Shown here piece after piece: positions 1-6,039 of a DNA stretch of 6,039 nt. A program made the translations under genes and the position numbers. The notes beneath the pieces are model-generated. The model searched no databases and was not told the DNA's origin. It was given only the letters and a program-made list of their open reading frames with translations. Position 1 is the first letter of the stretch. Each line of letters starts with the position of its first letter. The stretch is from Proteobacteria bacterium UBA1844 (GTDB taxonomy: Bacteria > Pseudomonadota > Gammaproteobacteria > Steroidobacterales > Woeseiaceae), in the NCBI GenBank assembly GCA_002338615.1, contig DDIS01000169.1:1-6039 (forward strand). Reading direction: 5' to 3'.

Positions 1-527
1 GCAGTCGGCACGCTTACCGGCAATTCGGCCGGTGGCGGCACGGCGCTTGTACCCGCCGCCAGTGGCGCTGCACTGTCGGGTTCGCGGGCAGCACTCTCGG
101 CCCTGGCCTCGTCCGCTGGTGCGGTCTCAGCCCCTGGCGTGGAGTCTGCCCCGGGTACGGACGCAGGCTCGGGCTCGGAACTGTCCGCTATTGTGCTGTT
201 CGCACCTGGCACCTGTGGCGGGGCCTCGCTCGGCTCCGCCGCCGTCAGGGGCTCCCTATCGGCAACCTGCTCATCGGCAACCTGCCGGGCCCAATCGGAA
301 TGCACGAATCCGGTGCCTCCGTCAGGCAACCCGACTTCCAGCCAATCGTCCTTCGCATCGACGAGCGGGAGTTTGTCGCCCTTCGCGAGGCGGCCTACAA
401 CGTCAGCGCTGGCAGAGGCCGCTGCGCGGATATTGACATACGACGTAACACGGTCCGTGGTTTCGACATAATCGGCCTGGACGGCCAATGGCAACAGAAT
501 GACAAACAGCAATGACAATCGACTCAT
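1..527 (-). CDS. Exported SH3b-domain protein, N-terminal part (runs off left edge)
   Basis: This is the first 175 codons of a gene whose 3' end lies outside the window. Residues 1-18 (MSRLSLLFVILLPLAVQA) form a signal peptide with a likely cut after VQA, so the protein should act in the periplasm or envelope. Residues about 26-82 match a bacterial SH3 domain: a VNIR strand near 31-34, a small-residue loop, GRLAKGD near 45-51, DWLEVGL near 61-67 and TGFVHSDW near 72-79. Such domains usually bind peptidoglycan or peptides in cell-wall enzymes and sensors. From about residue 92 the chain is rich in Ala, Pro, Glu and Ser and is probably disordered; any C-terminal domain is not visible. The start at 525-527 was chosen because GGGGA (complement of 533-537) lies 5 bases upstream and the signal peptide begins there. 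An in-frame ATG at 564-566 would add 13 residues and has a poorer ribosome-binding site. The overall function is unknown. Confidence 0.85.
   Translation of the reverse strand, partial: MSRLSLLFVILLPLAVQADYVETTDRVTSYVNIRAAASASADVVGRLAKGDKLPLVDAKDDWLEVGLPDGGTGFVHSDWARQVADEQVADREPLTAAEPSEAPPQVPGANSTIADSSEPEPASVPGADSTPGAETAPADEARAESAAREPDSAAPLAAGTSAVPPPAELPVSVPT
258..285. repeat. 13-base direct repeat, 15-base period, in the SH3b gene
   Basis: The 13-mer ATCGGCAACCTGC occurs at 258-270 and again at 273-285. The 15-base period keeps the minus-strand reading frame and gives QVADE followed by QVADR at residues 82-91, just after the SH3 domain. It looks like a small in-frame tandem duplication at the domain/linker boundary. 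Confidence 0.8.
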
Positions 528-624
528 GATCTTCCCCAGTGGTATCACGAAGACTCTTTGTGCCATGTTCGGGCAGGCAATGGTAGTCTTTGCCGCATGC
601 AGAACGCCGCAAATGGTCGCATCA

Positions 625-637
625 GTCAGGGCCTGAC
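625..637. repeat. Short inverted repeat, possible operator
   Basis: GTCAGG at 625-630 and CCTGAC at 632-637 form 6-base arms around a single G. The spacing fits a protein-binding palindrome better than a hairpin, since a one-base loop cannot fold well. It lies near the middle of the divergent intergenic region. No regulator family can be assigned, and a palindrome this short may be due to chance. Confidence 0.25.
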
Positions 638-689
638 GGTCCGCAGCCATCGGCACCGCCTGCCCGGTCGCGTTTCCAAACCACATGCG

Positions 690-712
690 CTGTAGCAGTT
701 TGCGCAATACAG
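690..712. repeat. Inverted repeat just upstream of the dehydrogenase gene, possible operator
   Basis: CTGTA at 690-694 and TACAG at 708-712 are 5-base inverted arms separated by 13 bases. Between them, TTGCGCAA at 700-707 is a perfect 8-base palindrome, but it is not concentric with the arms. The element ends 14 bases before the ATG at 727, where a repressor could block transcription or translation. It matches no operator I can name, and short symmetry like this is common by chance. Confidence 0.22.
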
Positions 713-726
713 GCATCTGACAAGCT

Positions 727-1941
727 ATGAATATTGGAATGTCCAAAAAAGTACAGCCACTCGTCATGGCGGTACGCAAGTTCATCCGCGAGCGCGTCGA
801 GCCCGTCGATGCTGAATTTCTCGCGGAGGTCGCTGTTGGCGATCGCTGGAAACTCACCGACCGGCAAAAAGAAATACTTCACGACCTGAAGTCCGCAGCA
901 AAAGCGGCGGGCCTGTGGAACTTCTGGCTGACGGACAGCGATCGCGGGTACGGCCTTACCACGGTCGAGTACGCCTATCTCGCCGAGGAAACGGGTCGTG
1001 CGTATCTTGCCGCGGAAGCTTTTAATTGCAGCGCACCGGATACCGGCAACATGGAAGTGCTCGAACGCTATGGCAGCGATGCACAAAAAGCGGAGTGGCT
1101 GCAGCCTTTGCTCGATGGCGAGATTCGCTCCGCCTATGCGATGACCGAGCCCGACGTCGCATCGTCCGATGCGACCAACATCGCGACGTCGGCTGAGCTT
1201 GAAGGCGATGAGTGGCTCATCAATGGTGAGAAAACCTATATATCGGGTGCCGGCGATGAACGATGCAAGATCATGATCTGCATGGTGCGCACCGACCCGG
1301 ATGCGGGTCGCCATGCGCAGCACTCCCAGATTTTGATACCTATGGACACGCCGGGCGTTCAAGTCGTGCGCGGCATGCAGGTATTCGCGCACGACGATGC
1401 GCCGCATGGCCATATGCATATCCGGCTCAAGGAAGTTCGGGTACCGGCCGGCAACATCATTCTTGGTCGCGGCCGCGGGTTCGAAGTTGCACAGGGTCGT
1501 CTCGGGCCCGGCCGGATTCATCACTGCATGCGTGCGATCGGTATGTCCGAGCGCGCCCTCGAGCTCATGTGCCGGCGCGCTTTGTCGCGGACAGCATTTG
1601 GCAAGCCGATTGCAAACCTCGGCGGCAACCATGACGCGATCGCGAACGCACGCATGACGATTGACATGGCGCGACTGCTTACCTTACAGACTGCTCATGT
1701 CATTGATACTGAAGGTGTATGGACCGCACGTACCTGGATCTCGAAAATCAAGGCAACGGTACCGAAGGTCGCGTTGAAGGTCATTGACGATGCAATTCAG
1801 ATGCACGGCGCGGCGGGTTTGTCGCAAGACTTCCCGCTCGCAGACATGTACACATCCGCGCGTACGCTGCGGCTGGCCGACGGCCCGGACGAAGTGCATC
1901 GCGTGGTCGTCGCGCGCGACGAACTCGGCAAATACCGGTAG
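727..1941 (+). CDS. Acyl-CoA dehydrogenase, ACAD10/ACAD11-like
   Basis: This is a cytoplasmic FAD-dependent enzyme expected to oxidise an acyl-CoA to a 2-enoyl-CoA and pass electrons to electron-transfer flavoprotein. The 404-residue length is typical. The N-terminal helical domain begins with SKKVQPLVMAVRKFI. Residues 99-111 (FNCSAPDTGNMEV) and 138-152 (AMTEPDVASSDATNI, the FAD/substrate motif) are hallmarks of the ACAD10/11 subgroup. The C-terminal helical domain has FGKPIANLGG at 291-300 and QMHGAAG at 358-364. Asp385 in LADGPDEVH takes the place of the catalytic Glu of medium-chain enzymes, as is usual in this subgroup. Known relatives (mammalian ACAD10/11, Pseudomonas LvaC) handle 4-phosphorylated acyl-CoAs made from 4-hydroxyacyl-CoAs by a partner kinase; no kinase lies in this window, so the substrate is uncertain. 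The start at 727 is the first ATG after an in-frame stop at 718-720, although its ribosome-binding site is weak. The gene heads a same-strand run and is followed by the reductase gene after 22 bases. Confidence 0.93.
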   Translation: MNIGMSKKVQPLVMAVRKFIRERVEPVDAEFLAEVAVGDRWKLTDRQKEILHDLKSAAKAAGLWNFWLTDSDRGYGLTTVEYAYLAEETGRAYLAAEAFNCSAPDTGNMEVLERYGSDAQKAEWLQPLLDGEIRSAYAMTEPDVASSDATNIATSAELEGDEWLINGEKTYISGAGDERCKIMICMVRTDPDAGRHAQHSQILIPMDTPGVQVVRGMQVFAHDDAPHGHMHIRLKEVRVPAGNIILGRGRGFEVAQGRLGPGRIHHCMRAIGMSERALELMCRRALSRTAFGKPIANLGGNHDAIANARMTIDMARLLTLQTAHVIDTEGVWTARTWISKIKATVPKVALKVIDDAIQMHGAAGLSQDFPLADMYTSARTLRLADGPDEVHRVVVARDELGKYR

Positions 1942-1950
1942 GCAGCCGGC

Positions 1951-1955
1951 AGGAA
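1951..1955 (+). promoter_or_regulatory. Ribosome-binding site that sets the reductase start
   Basis: AGGAA lies between the dehydrogenase stop and the ATG at 1964, with an 8-base spacer. It supports 1964 as the start over the in-frame ATG at 1784. The earlier ATG would add 60 residues that overlap the dehydrogenase gene in another frame and match nothing in the reductase family. Confidence 0.75.
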
Positions 1956-1963
1956 CAGCTGAC

Positions 1964-2959
1964 ATGCGTGCATTGGTCTGCAAAAGATACGGCTCGACCG
2001 ACGAGCTGGTCATCGAAGAATATCCCGACCCGGTGCCTGCCGGGGACCAGGTGGTCGTCGACGTCGCTGCCGCCGGTCTGAATTTCCCGGACTTGCTGAT
2101 TGTCGCGGGCAAGTACCAGGACAAGACGCCCCCGCCTTTTGTGCCTGGCAACGAGGCCGCGGGTATCGTTTCGGCGGTTGGCGCGACAGTCAGTCGCTTC
2201 AAGCCTGGCGACCGTGTCATTGTCCTGCCTCGTGGTGGCGCACTTGCCGAGAAATGCATCGCCGACGAAAGCAAGATTGCACCATTGCCTGGCTCCATGA
2301 CATTCGCACAAGGCGCCGGCTTCGGAGTGGTTTACGGGACCAGCTATCACGCGCTCAAACAACGGGCGCAACTCGAAAGCGCGGAGACGCTGCTCGTACT
2401 GGGTGCCGCCGGAGGCGTTGGTATTGCGGCCGTGGAACTTGGCAAAGTACTGGGAGCAAAGCTTATTGCGGCGGCGAGCAGCGACGAGAAGCTCAGGTTC
2501 GCGACAGAGGCCGGTGCGGACGAAACCATCAACTACAGCAAGGAATCCTTGCGGGATGCTGTCAAGACCTTGACCGGCAATCGCGGAGTGGATGTCGTTT
2601 ACGATCCTGTCGGCGGGGAGCTTTCCCTGCAGGCGTACCGAAGCCTCGCCTGGCATGGCCGCCACCTCGTGGTCGGGTTTGCGGGCGGCGATATTCCGGC
2701 GTTTCCTGCCAACATCGCTCTACTCAAGGAAGCAAGTGTGGTAGGTGTCTGGTGGGGAACCTGGCTCGCAAAGCACCCCGATGAACACCGGCAGAACATG
2801 CTCGAGCTCGGCGCCTGGGCAGCCGATGGCTCGCTGCAGCCAAGGGCCAGCGAGATTTTTGCATTTGAGGACTTTGCAGCGGCGTTTCGCCGTATTAAAG
2901 AACGCAAAGCACTCGGAAAAGTCGTTCTCAGGATTTCGAACCAGAACCTGTCTCATTAA
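1964..2959 (+). CDS. NADPH:quinone oxidoreductase family protein (zinc-free MDR)
   Basis: This is a 331-residue cytoplasmic oxidoreductase of the medium-chain dehydrogenase/reductase superfamily, in the zeta-crystallin/QOR branch. The N-terminal GroES-like domain starts MRALVCKRYG and contains GLNFPDLLIVAGKYQ (38-52), PFVPGNEAAGIV (58-69) and KPGDRV (80-85). The cysteine cluster and catalytic zinc ligands of alcohol dehydrogenases are absent. The nucleotide-binding Rossmann fold has LGAAGGVG at 146-153, followed by ASSDEKL near 171-177, where NADPH-specific members bind the 2'-phosphate, and GVDVVYDPVGG at 208-218. The C-terminus (ALGKVVLRI, 316-324) closes the fold in the usual way. Family members reduce quinones or the double bond of enones and enoyl-CoAs with NADPH; the substrate cannot be read from the sequence. 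Its position 22 bases after the dehydrogenase suggests co-transcription and a related role, such as reducing an unsaturated product or intermediate, but this is inference. Confidence 0.93.
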   Translation: MRALVCKRYGSTDELVIEEYPDPVPAGDQVVVDVAAAGLNFPDLLIVAGKYQDKTPPPFVPGNEAAGIVSAVGATVSRFKPGDRVIVLPRGGALAEKCIADESKIAPLPGSMTFAQGAGFGVVYGTSYHALKQRAQLESAETLLVLGAAGGVGIAAVELGKVLGAKLIAAASSDEKLRFATEAGADETINYSKESLRDAVKTLTGNRGVDVVYDPVGGELSLQAYRSLAWHGRHLVVGFAGGDIPAFPANIALLKEASVVGVWWGTWLAKHPDEHRQNMLELGAWAADGSLQPRASEIFAFEDFAAAFRRIKERKALGKVVLRISNQNLSH

Positions 2960-3011
2960 TATGAGCGACAGATTTTTCACCCGAACCCTACACGAGGCAG
3001 GTTAATCCCGA

Positions 3012-3758
3012 ATGAGTTTTCTACTTAGTATCGTTGCACTGTTGGCCGGCCCTTTCATCTATGGCTGGGGACGCCAGCGCCCTGTAGCCAAGGAAATGTT
3101 GAACGGCTTTATCCTGGTCGCCGTTGCCGGCATCGTGTGCGTAAACATCATACCCGGAGCGCTGGATGCGGGTGGCTTGTGGGCCGTCGTGGCGCTTGCC
3201 GCCGGTCTGCTATTCCCCGTGCTGTTTGAAAAGTCCTTTGCGCACTCGATGCACCGGGCGCATACCTTTGTTGTGGTGTTGGCGGCCTTCGCACTCATTG
3301 TGCACGCGTTGATCGATGGCATCGCGTTGCTGCCCGAGGCCAATGCGTCGCTGAATGCAGCCGGTGCGCGAACTTATCCCGGCGATCTAGGGTCTACGCT
3401 AACTGATCCACTGGCGCTCGGGGTCATCCTGCACCGATTGCCAGTGGGCATGGCTATCTGGTGGTCAGTCCGGCCGAACTTCGGACCCCTGGCGGCATTG
3501 TTTACGTTCGGCCTGATCATCGCGGCGACCGGTGCAGCCTATGTCTACGGTGCCCCGGTGGTCGAGCTTGCCGAAGCGCGAAGCCTCGCTTTGTTCCAGG
3601 CATTCGTTGCCGGGTCGCTGGTACATGTAGTTGCGTTTGGAGTCAGTCACGATCATGAACACAATGACGAAGTTTTCGTACCGGTCGACAATTGGGGATT
3701 TCGCGTCGGGCTTCTGCTCGGCATGTTCATCATATTTGCCGTACCACACATCCACTAG
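3012..3758 (+). CDS. ZIP-like eight-helix membrane protein with degenerate metal site
   Basis: The 248-residue product has eight hydrophobic segments, at about 1-19, 30-50, 55-74, 84-108, 133-152, 158-180, 190-211 and 228-247, the number found in ZIP metal transporters. The fourth contains HALIDG (98-103), matching the helix-4 HNxPEG motif. The fifth contains HRLPVG (141-146), at the place of the helix-5 motif. VNIIPGAL (44-51) resembles the helix-2 H-x-x-P-E motif. Aligned by eye to the Bordetella ZIP, His98, Asp102 and His141 could form part of site M1. The expected M2 ligands are replaced by Ala99, Arg142 and Val145. A charged loop, SHDHEHNDE (212-220), precedes the last helix, and the protein ends HIH. 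It may move or sense a divalent metal in the inner membrane, but transport is unproven. An in-frame TAA at 3003-3005 rules out a start upstream of 3012. CAGG at 2998-3001 is a possible ribosome-binding site. The gene is 52 bases after the reductase and 38 before the peptidase. Confidence 0.8.
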   Translation: MSFLLSIVALLAGPFIYGWGRQRPVAKEMLNGFILVAVAGIVCVNIIPGALDAGGLWAVVALAAGLLFPVLFEKSFAHSMHRAHTFVVVLAAFALIVHALIDGIALLPEANASLNAAGARTYPGDLGSTLTDPLALGVILHRLPVGMAIWWSVRPNFGPLAALFTFGLIIAATGAAYVYGAPVVELAEARSLALFQAFVAGSLVHVVAFGVSHDHEHNDEVFVPVDNWGFRVGLLLGMFIIFAVPHIH

Positions 3759-3796
3759 AGTTGTATTGCTCACTTGATTCACACGGATTTCAAACA

Positions 3797-5917
3797 ATGC
3801 TACGAATTCTTGCTCCGGCAACGCTCTTGACTATGCTCGGCAACAGCCTGGCTCTCGCGGAGCCAGACCCCTATTTGTGGCTCGAAGACATCCAAGGGGA
3901 GCGAGCGCTCGACTGGGTTCGTGCACACAACAAAACCACACTGGGTGAATTGCAGAATTCCAGCGTATTCGAAGAACTGTATGACGAGGCCTATGCCATC
4001 ATGACCTCCGATGCAAGACTGCCAACCGGCGAGTTAGTCGGCGACGAATTTCACGAATTCTGGCAGGACAAAGATAATGTGCGTGGCGTATGGCGGCGTA
4101 CGTCGATCGGGCAGTTAAAAGCGGGCAAGCCCGAGTGGCAAGTGGTACTGGACATCGACAAGCTGGCCGCTCTCGAAAACGAAAACTGGGTGTATAAATC
4201 GATCAACTGCGAGGGCGGTAATCGCGGTCATTGCCTGTTGGAATTGTCACGCGGCGGCAAAGACGAATCCGTTTTTCGCGAGTTTTCCCTTGCTGACCGG
4301 ACCTTCGTCGACGACGGCTTTGTTGTGCCGGAGGCCAAGACCAACGTGGCATGGGTGGACGCCGACACGCTGGTGGTTGCGACGGATTGGGGCGCTGACA
4401 GCATGACCCGGTCCGGATACGCACGTGAAGCCCGACTCTGGCGACGCGGGACCGACCTGAAAAAGTCGACGCCGCTCTTGAGGATTGATTCCGAGGACAC
4501 CCTGCTCGCGCCACAAACTTACAGCAACAAGGGAAAAAGCTATTCGTTTCTCGTCCGGCTCTTCGCTGACTGGAATGAATATGCGGTCGTGCCGCTCGAA
4601 AATGGCCGTGCGATGTCGTCGCTGCCTCTGCCAAAACGCATCTTGCCGCACGGCGTCGCAGATGGTCGACTCATCGTCGGGCTCAAGGAAGACTGGTCGA
4701 GTAAGGGCGGCAATTTCAAATCGGGCGATATCATTGCCCTCGATCTTGTGTCGCATGAGACAGAACTTGTGTATTCGCCCGGTGCCACCCAGGCCATTGA
4801 CGCGGTCAGTATTGGCGCCGACTGTATTTATCTGCAAATGCTGGACAATGTTCGCGGTCGCATCAAATGCCTCGACCGGGATAATACGGGCTGGCAGGCA
4901 AAGGATATCGCGCTGCCGGACAACGGTGTCGTAAAACTGGTGGCCACCAGCGGCAGTCGCAATGATCTTTTCGTAAGTTTTGAAAGCTCGGTACAACCCA
5001 ATACGCTGTACTACGTCGCTGACGACGACAAGATCTCGACGGTTGCCGAACTGCCCGCGATGTACGACGCGAGCAACGTCGTCATTCGCCAGCAATCTGC
5101 CACGAGCAAGGACGGCACCAGGGTTCCTTACTTCCTGATTGGGCGAAAAGACGTACTGGCCGCGGGCGATGCGCCAACCATTCTGTACGGCTATGGTGGA
5201 TTCCTGATCCCGATTCTGCCCGTCTACTACGAGGATCCTTCCCGCCCGCAACACGGAGCGCTGGCCGGCAAGCTGTGGCTGTCCCGCGGCGGCGTACTGG
5301 CTTTGTCAAATATTCGCGGTGGCGGTGAATTCGGTCCAGCCTGGCATAAAGCCGCCTTAGGCGAAAAACGCCAGAACGCCTTCGACGACTATTACGCGGT
5401 TGCCGAAGACCTGATTGCCCGGGGCGTTACGACTTCGAAAAAGCTCGGCGCTCTCGGCCGCTCCAATGGCGGACTGTTGCTTGGCGTCGCATTGACGCAG
5501 CGGCCGGACCTGTTTGCCGCGATGGATATCGGCGTGCCGCTACTCGACATGCGACGCTATAACCAGCTGCTCGCAGGCGCGAGCTGGATGGGCGAATACG
5601 GTAATCCTGACGTACCGGCGGACTGGGAGTTCATCAAGCAATACTCCCCTTACCAGAATCTCAGGGAGGGTGCCGATTACCCGACGGTATTCTTTTACAC
5701 GTCCACCAAGGATGACCGCGTGCACCCGGGTCATGCCCGCAAGATGGCGGCAAAACTCGGCGCGATGGGCTATGACTATTTTTACTACGAAAATATGGAA
5801 GGTGGCCACGGCGGCACGGCAAACCAGGAACAGCTGGCCATGCGCACGGCGCTCGAGTTCACCTACTTCATACGCATGCTGATGCCGTCAGTGTGGGACC
5901 ACCAGGCGAAACGCTGA
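3797..5917 (+). CDS. Exported prolyl oligopeptidase (peptidase family S9A)
   Basis: This 706-residue serine peptidase should cut short peptides, probably after proline, in the periplasm. Residues 1-21 form a signal peptide ending SLALA before EPDPY. DPYLWLED (24-31) is the family's N-terminal motif. The beta-propeller covers about 60-430, and the alpha/beta-hydrolase domain about 440-706. The catalytic triad is complete: Ser556 in GRSNGG, Asp639 in KDDRV and His671 in EGGHGG. By comparison with porcine prolyl oligopeptidase (Ser554, Asp641, His680), Tyr466 fits the oxyanion tyrosine and Arg641 the substrate-binding arginine. Phe469, Trp597, Tyr601 and Val642 fit the proline-binding S1 pocket. 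GRSNGG differs from GGSNGG of classical enzymes and is half-way to GRSAGG of oligopeptidase B. The start at 3797 was chosen for the signal peptide and a modest GGA at 3785-3787. The in-frame ATG at 3692 lies inside the upstream gene and would bury the signal peptide. The 38-base gap suggests co-transcription. Confidence 0.95.
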   Translation: MLRILAPATLLTMLGNSLALAEPDPYLWLEDIQGERALDWVRAHNKTTLGELQNSSVFEELYDEAYAIMTSDARLPTGELVGDEFHEFWQDKDNVRGVWRRTSIGQLKAGKPEWQVVLDIDKLAALENENWVYKSINCEGGNRGHCLLELSRGGKDESVFREFSLADRTFVDDGFVVPEAKTNVAWVDADTLVVATDWGADSMTRSGYAREARLWRRGTDLKKSTPLLRIDSEDTLLAPQTYSNKGKSYSFLVRLFADWNEYAVVPLENGRAMSSLPLPKRILPHGVADGRLIVGLKEDWSSKGGNFKSGDIIALDLVSHETELVYSPGATQAIDAVSIGADCIYLQMLDNVRGRIKCLDRDNTGWQAKDIALPDNGVVKLVATSGSRNDLFVSFESSVQPNTLYYVADDDKISTVAELPAMYDASNVVIRQQSATSKDGTRVPYFLIGRKDVLAAGDAPTILYGYGGFLIPILPVYYEDPSRPQHGALAGKLWLSRGGVLALSNIRGGGEFGPAWHKAALGEKRQNAFDDYYAVAEDLIARGVTTSKKLGALGRSNGGLLLGVALTQRPDLFAAMDIGVPLLDMRRYNQLLAGASWMGEYGNPDVPADWEFIKQYSPYQNLREGADYPTVFFYTSTKDDRVHPGHARKMAAKLGAMGYDYFYYENMEGGHGGTANQEQLAMRTALEFTYFIRMLMPSVWDHQAKR

Positions 5918-5944
5918 TATCCACAACGGATCTCAATCAGCTGC

Positions 5945-6039
5945 TTACGCTATTGCGAAGCGAGCGACCGTGCAGCCGACTGCAAATATTGGCAACTCGG
6001 ATGTATAGAACTGCAGCTCGCCTGGCCCGCCAGCGGCAG
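5945..6039 (-). CDS. Possible C-terminus of a convergent gene (partial, uncertain)
   Basis: On the minus strand a frame enters from the right edge and reads about 31 codons, including GELQFYTSELPIFAVGC, to a TAA at 5945-5947. Its composition looks more protein-like than the other frames, and the stop lies 27 bases beyond the peptidase stop, a normal convergent spacing. I do not recognise the family. Two plus-strand frames across 5918-6039 are also free of stops, so this could be non-coding or read the other way. No terminator hairpin is visible between the two stops. Confidence 0.25.
   Translation of the reverse strand, partial: AAGGPGELQFYTSELPIFAVGCTVARFAIA

Larger units (their letters stand above)
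528..726. other. Divergent intergenic region
   Basis: These 199 bases separate the minus-strand SH3b gene from the plus-strand acyl-CoA dehydrogenase gene, so they should hold promoters for both. I see no convincing -35/-10 pair on either strand. Two short inverted repeats are present and listed separately. A stop codon at 718-720 is in frame with the dehydrogenase and prevents any start upstream of 727. I found no credible gene here: a minus-strand frame across 403-612 overlaps the SH3b gene out of phase and has no recognisable content. Confidence 0.7.

Noticed and set aside
32..515. Plus-strand ORFs at the left edge
   Set aside because: They are Arg/Pro/Ser-rich shadows of the minus-strand SH3b gene, which has a signal peptide and a clear domain.
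622..1632. 336-codon minus-strand ORF opposite the acyl-CoA dehydrogenase
   Set aside because: It has no recognisable domain and lies opposite a well-matched gene. Long antisense frames are expected from GC-biased third positions.
1784..1963. 60-codon N-terminal extension of the quinone oxidoreductase
   Set aside because: It overlaps the dehydrogenase gene in another frame and is not family-like. The ATG at 1964 has a good ribosome-binding site and the normal family N-terminus.
1781..2665. 294-codon minus-strand ORF
   Set aside because: It spans the ends of two solid plus-strand genes and shows no family motif.
2924..2950. GTTCT/AGAAC inverted repeat near the end of the reductase gene as a terminator
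   Set aside because: The arms are 5 bases with a long loop, lie inside the coding region and are not followed by a T-run.
3736..3767. TTGCCG followed by TTGTAT as a promoter for the prolyl oligopeptidase
   Set aside because: The -10 match is poor and the spacing is 19 bases; too weak to call.
3692..3796. 35-codon N-terminal extension of the prolyl oligopeptidase
   Set aside because: It starts inside the ZIP-like gene and would place the signal peptide internally.
4247..5254. 335-codon minus-strand ORF opposite the prolyl oligopeptidase
   Set aside because: It is a shadow of the plus-strand codon pattern; the plus strand carries a complete, recognisable enzyme.

Overview
The window looks like chromosomal DNA from a GC-rich proteobacterium, most likely a gammaproteobacterium. 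This rests on protein style (periplasmic S9A peptidase, ACAD10/11-type acyl-CoA dehydrogenase, QOR-type reductase), compact spacing and GC-leaning third codon positions judged by eye. The genus cannot be told from the sequence alone. There are no RNA genes, insertion sequences, CRISPR arrays or phage genes.

Layout: the left edge (1-527) holds the N-terminal 175 codons of a minus-strand gene that runs off the window. It encodes an exported protein with a signal peptide, a bacterial SH3 domain and a long Ala/Pro/Glu/Ser-rich tail. A 199-base divergent intergenic region (528-726) follows. Four plus-strand genes then run head to tail with gaps of 22, 52 and 38 bases: an ACAD10/11-like acyl-CoA dehydrogenase (727-1941), a zinc-free NADPH:quinone oxidoreductase of the MDR superfamily (1964-2959), an eight-helix ZIP-like membrane protein with an eroded metal site (3012-3758), and an exported prolyl oligopeptidase with a complete catalytic triad (3797-5917). 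The last 122 bases (5918-6039) hold no securely identified gene; a minus-strand reading frame ending at 5945 may be the C-terminus of a convergent gene.

The dehydrogenase and reductase plausibly work together in acyl-CoA oxidation or redox metabolism. Both lack targeting signals, and the reductase has a good ribosome-binding site just after the dehydrogenase stop. The ZIP-like protein and the peptidase are envelope proteins. They may simply share the transcript; no shared pathway is evident.

No clearly new multi-gene system is visible. The most unusual item is the ZIP-like protein: its fold and part of metal site M1 look preserved, while the residues expected for site M2 are replaced by Ala, Arg and Val.
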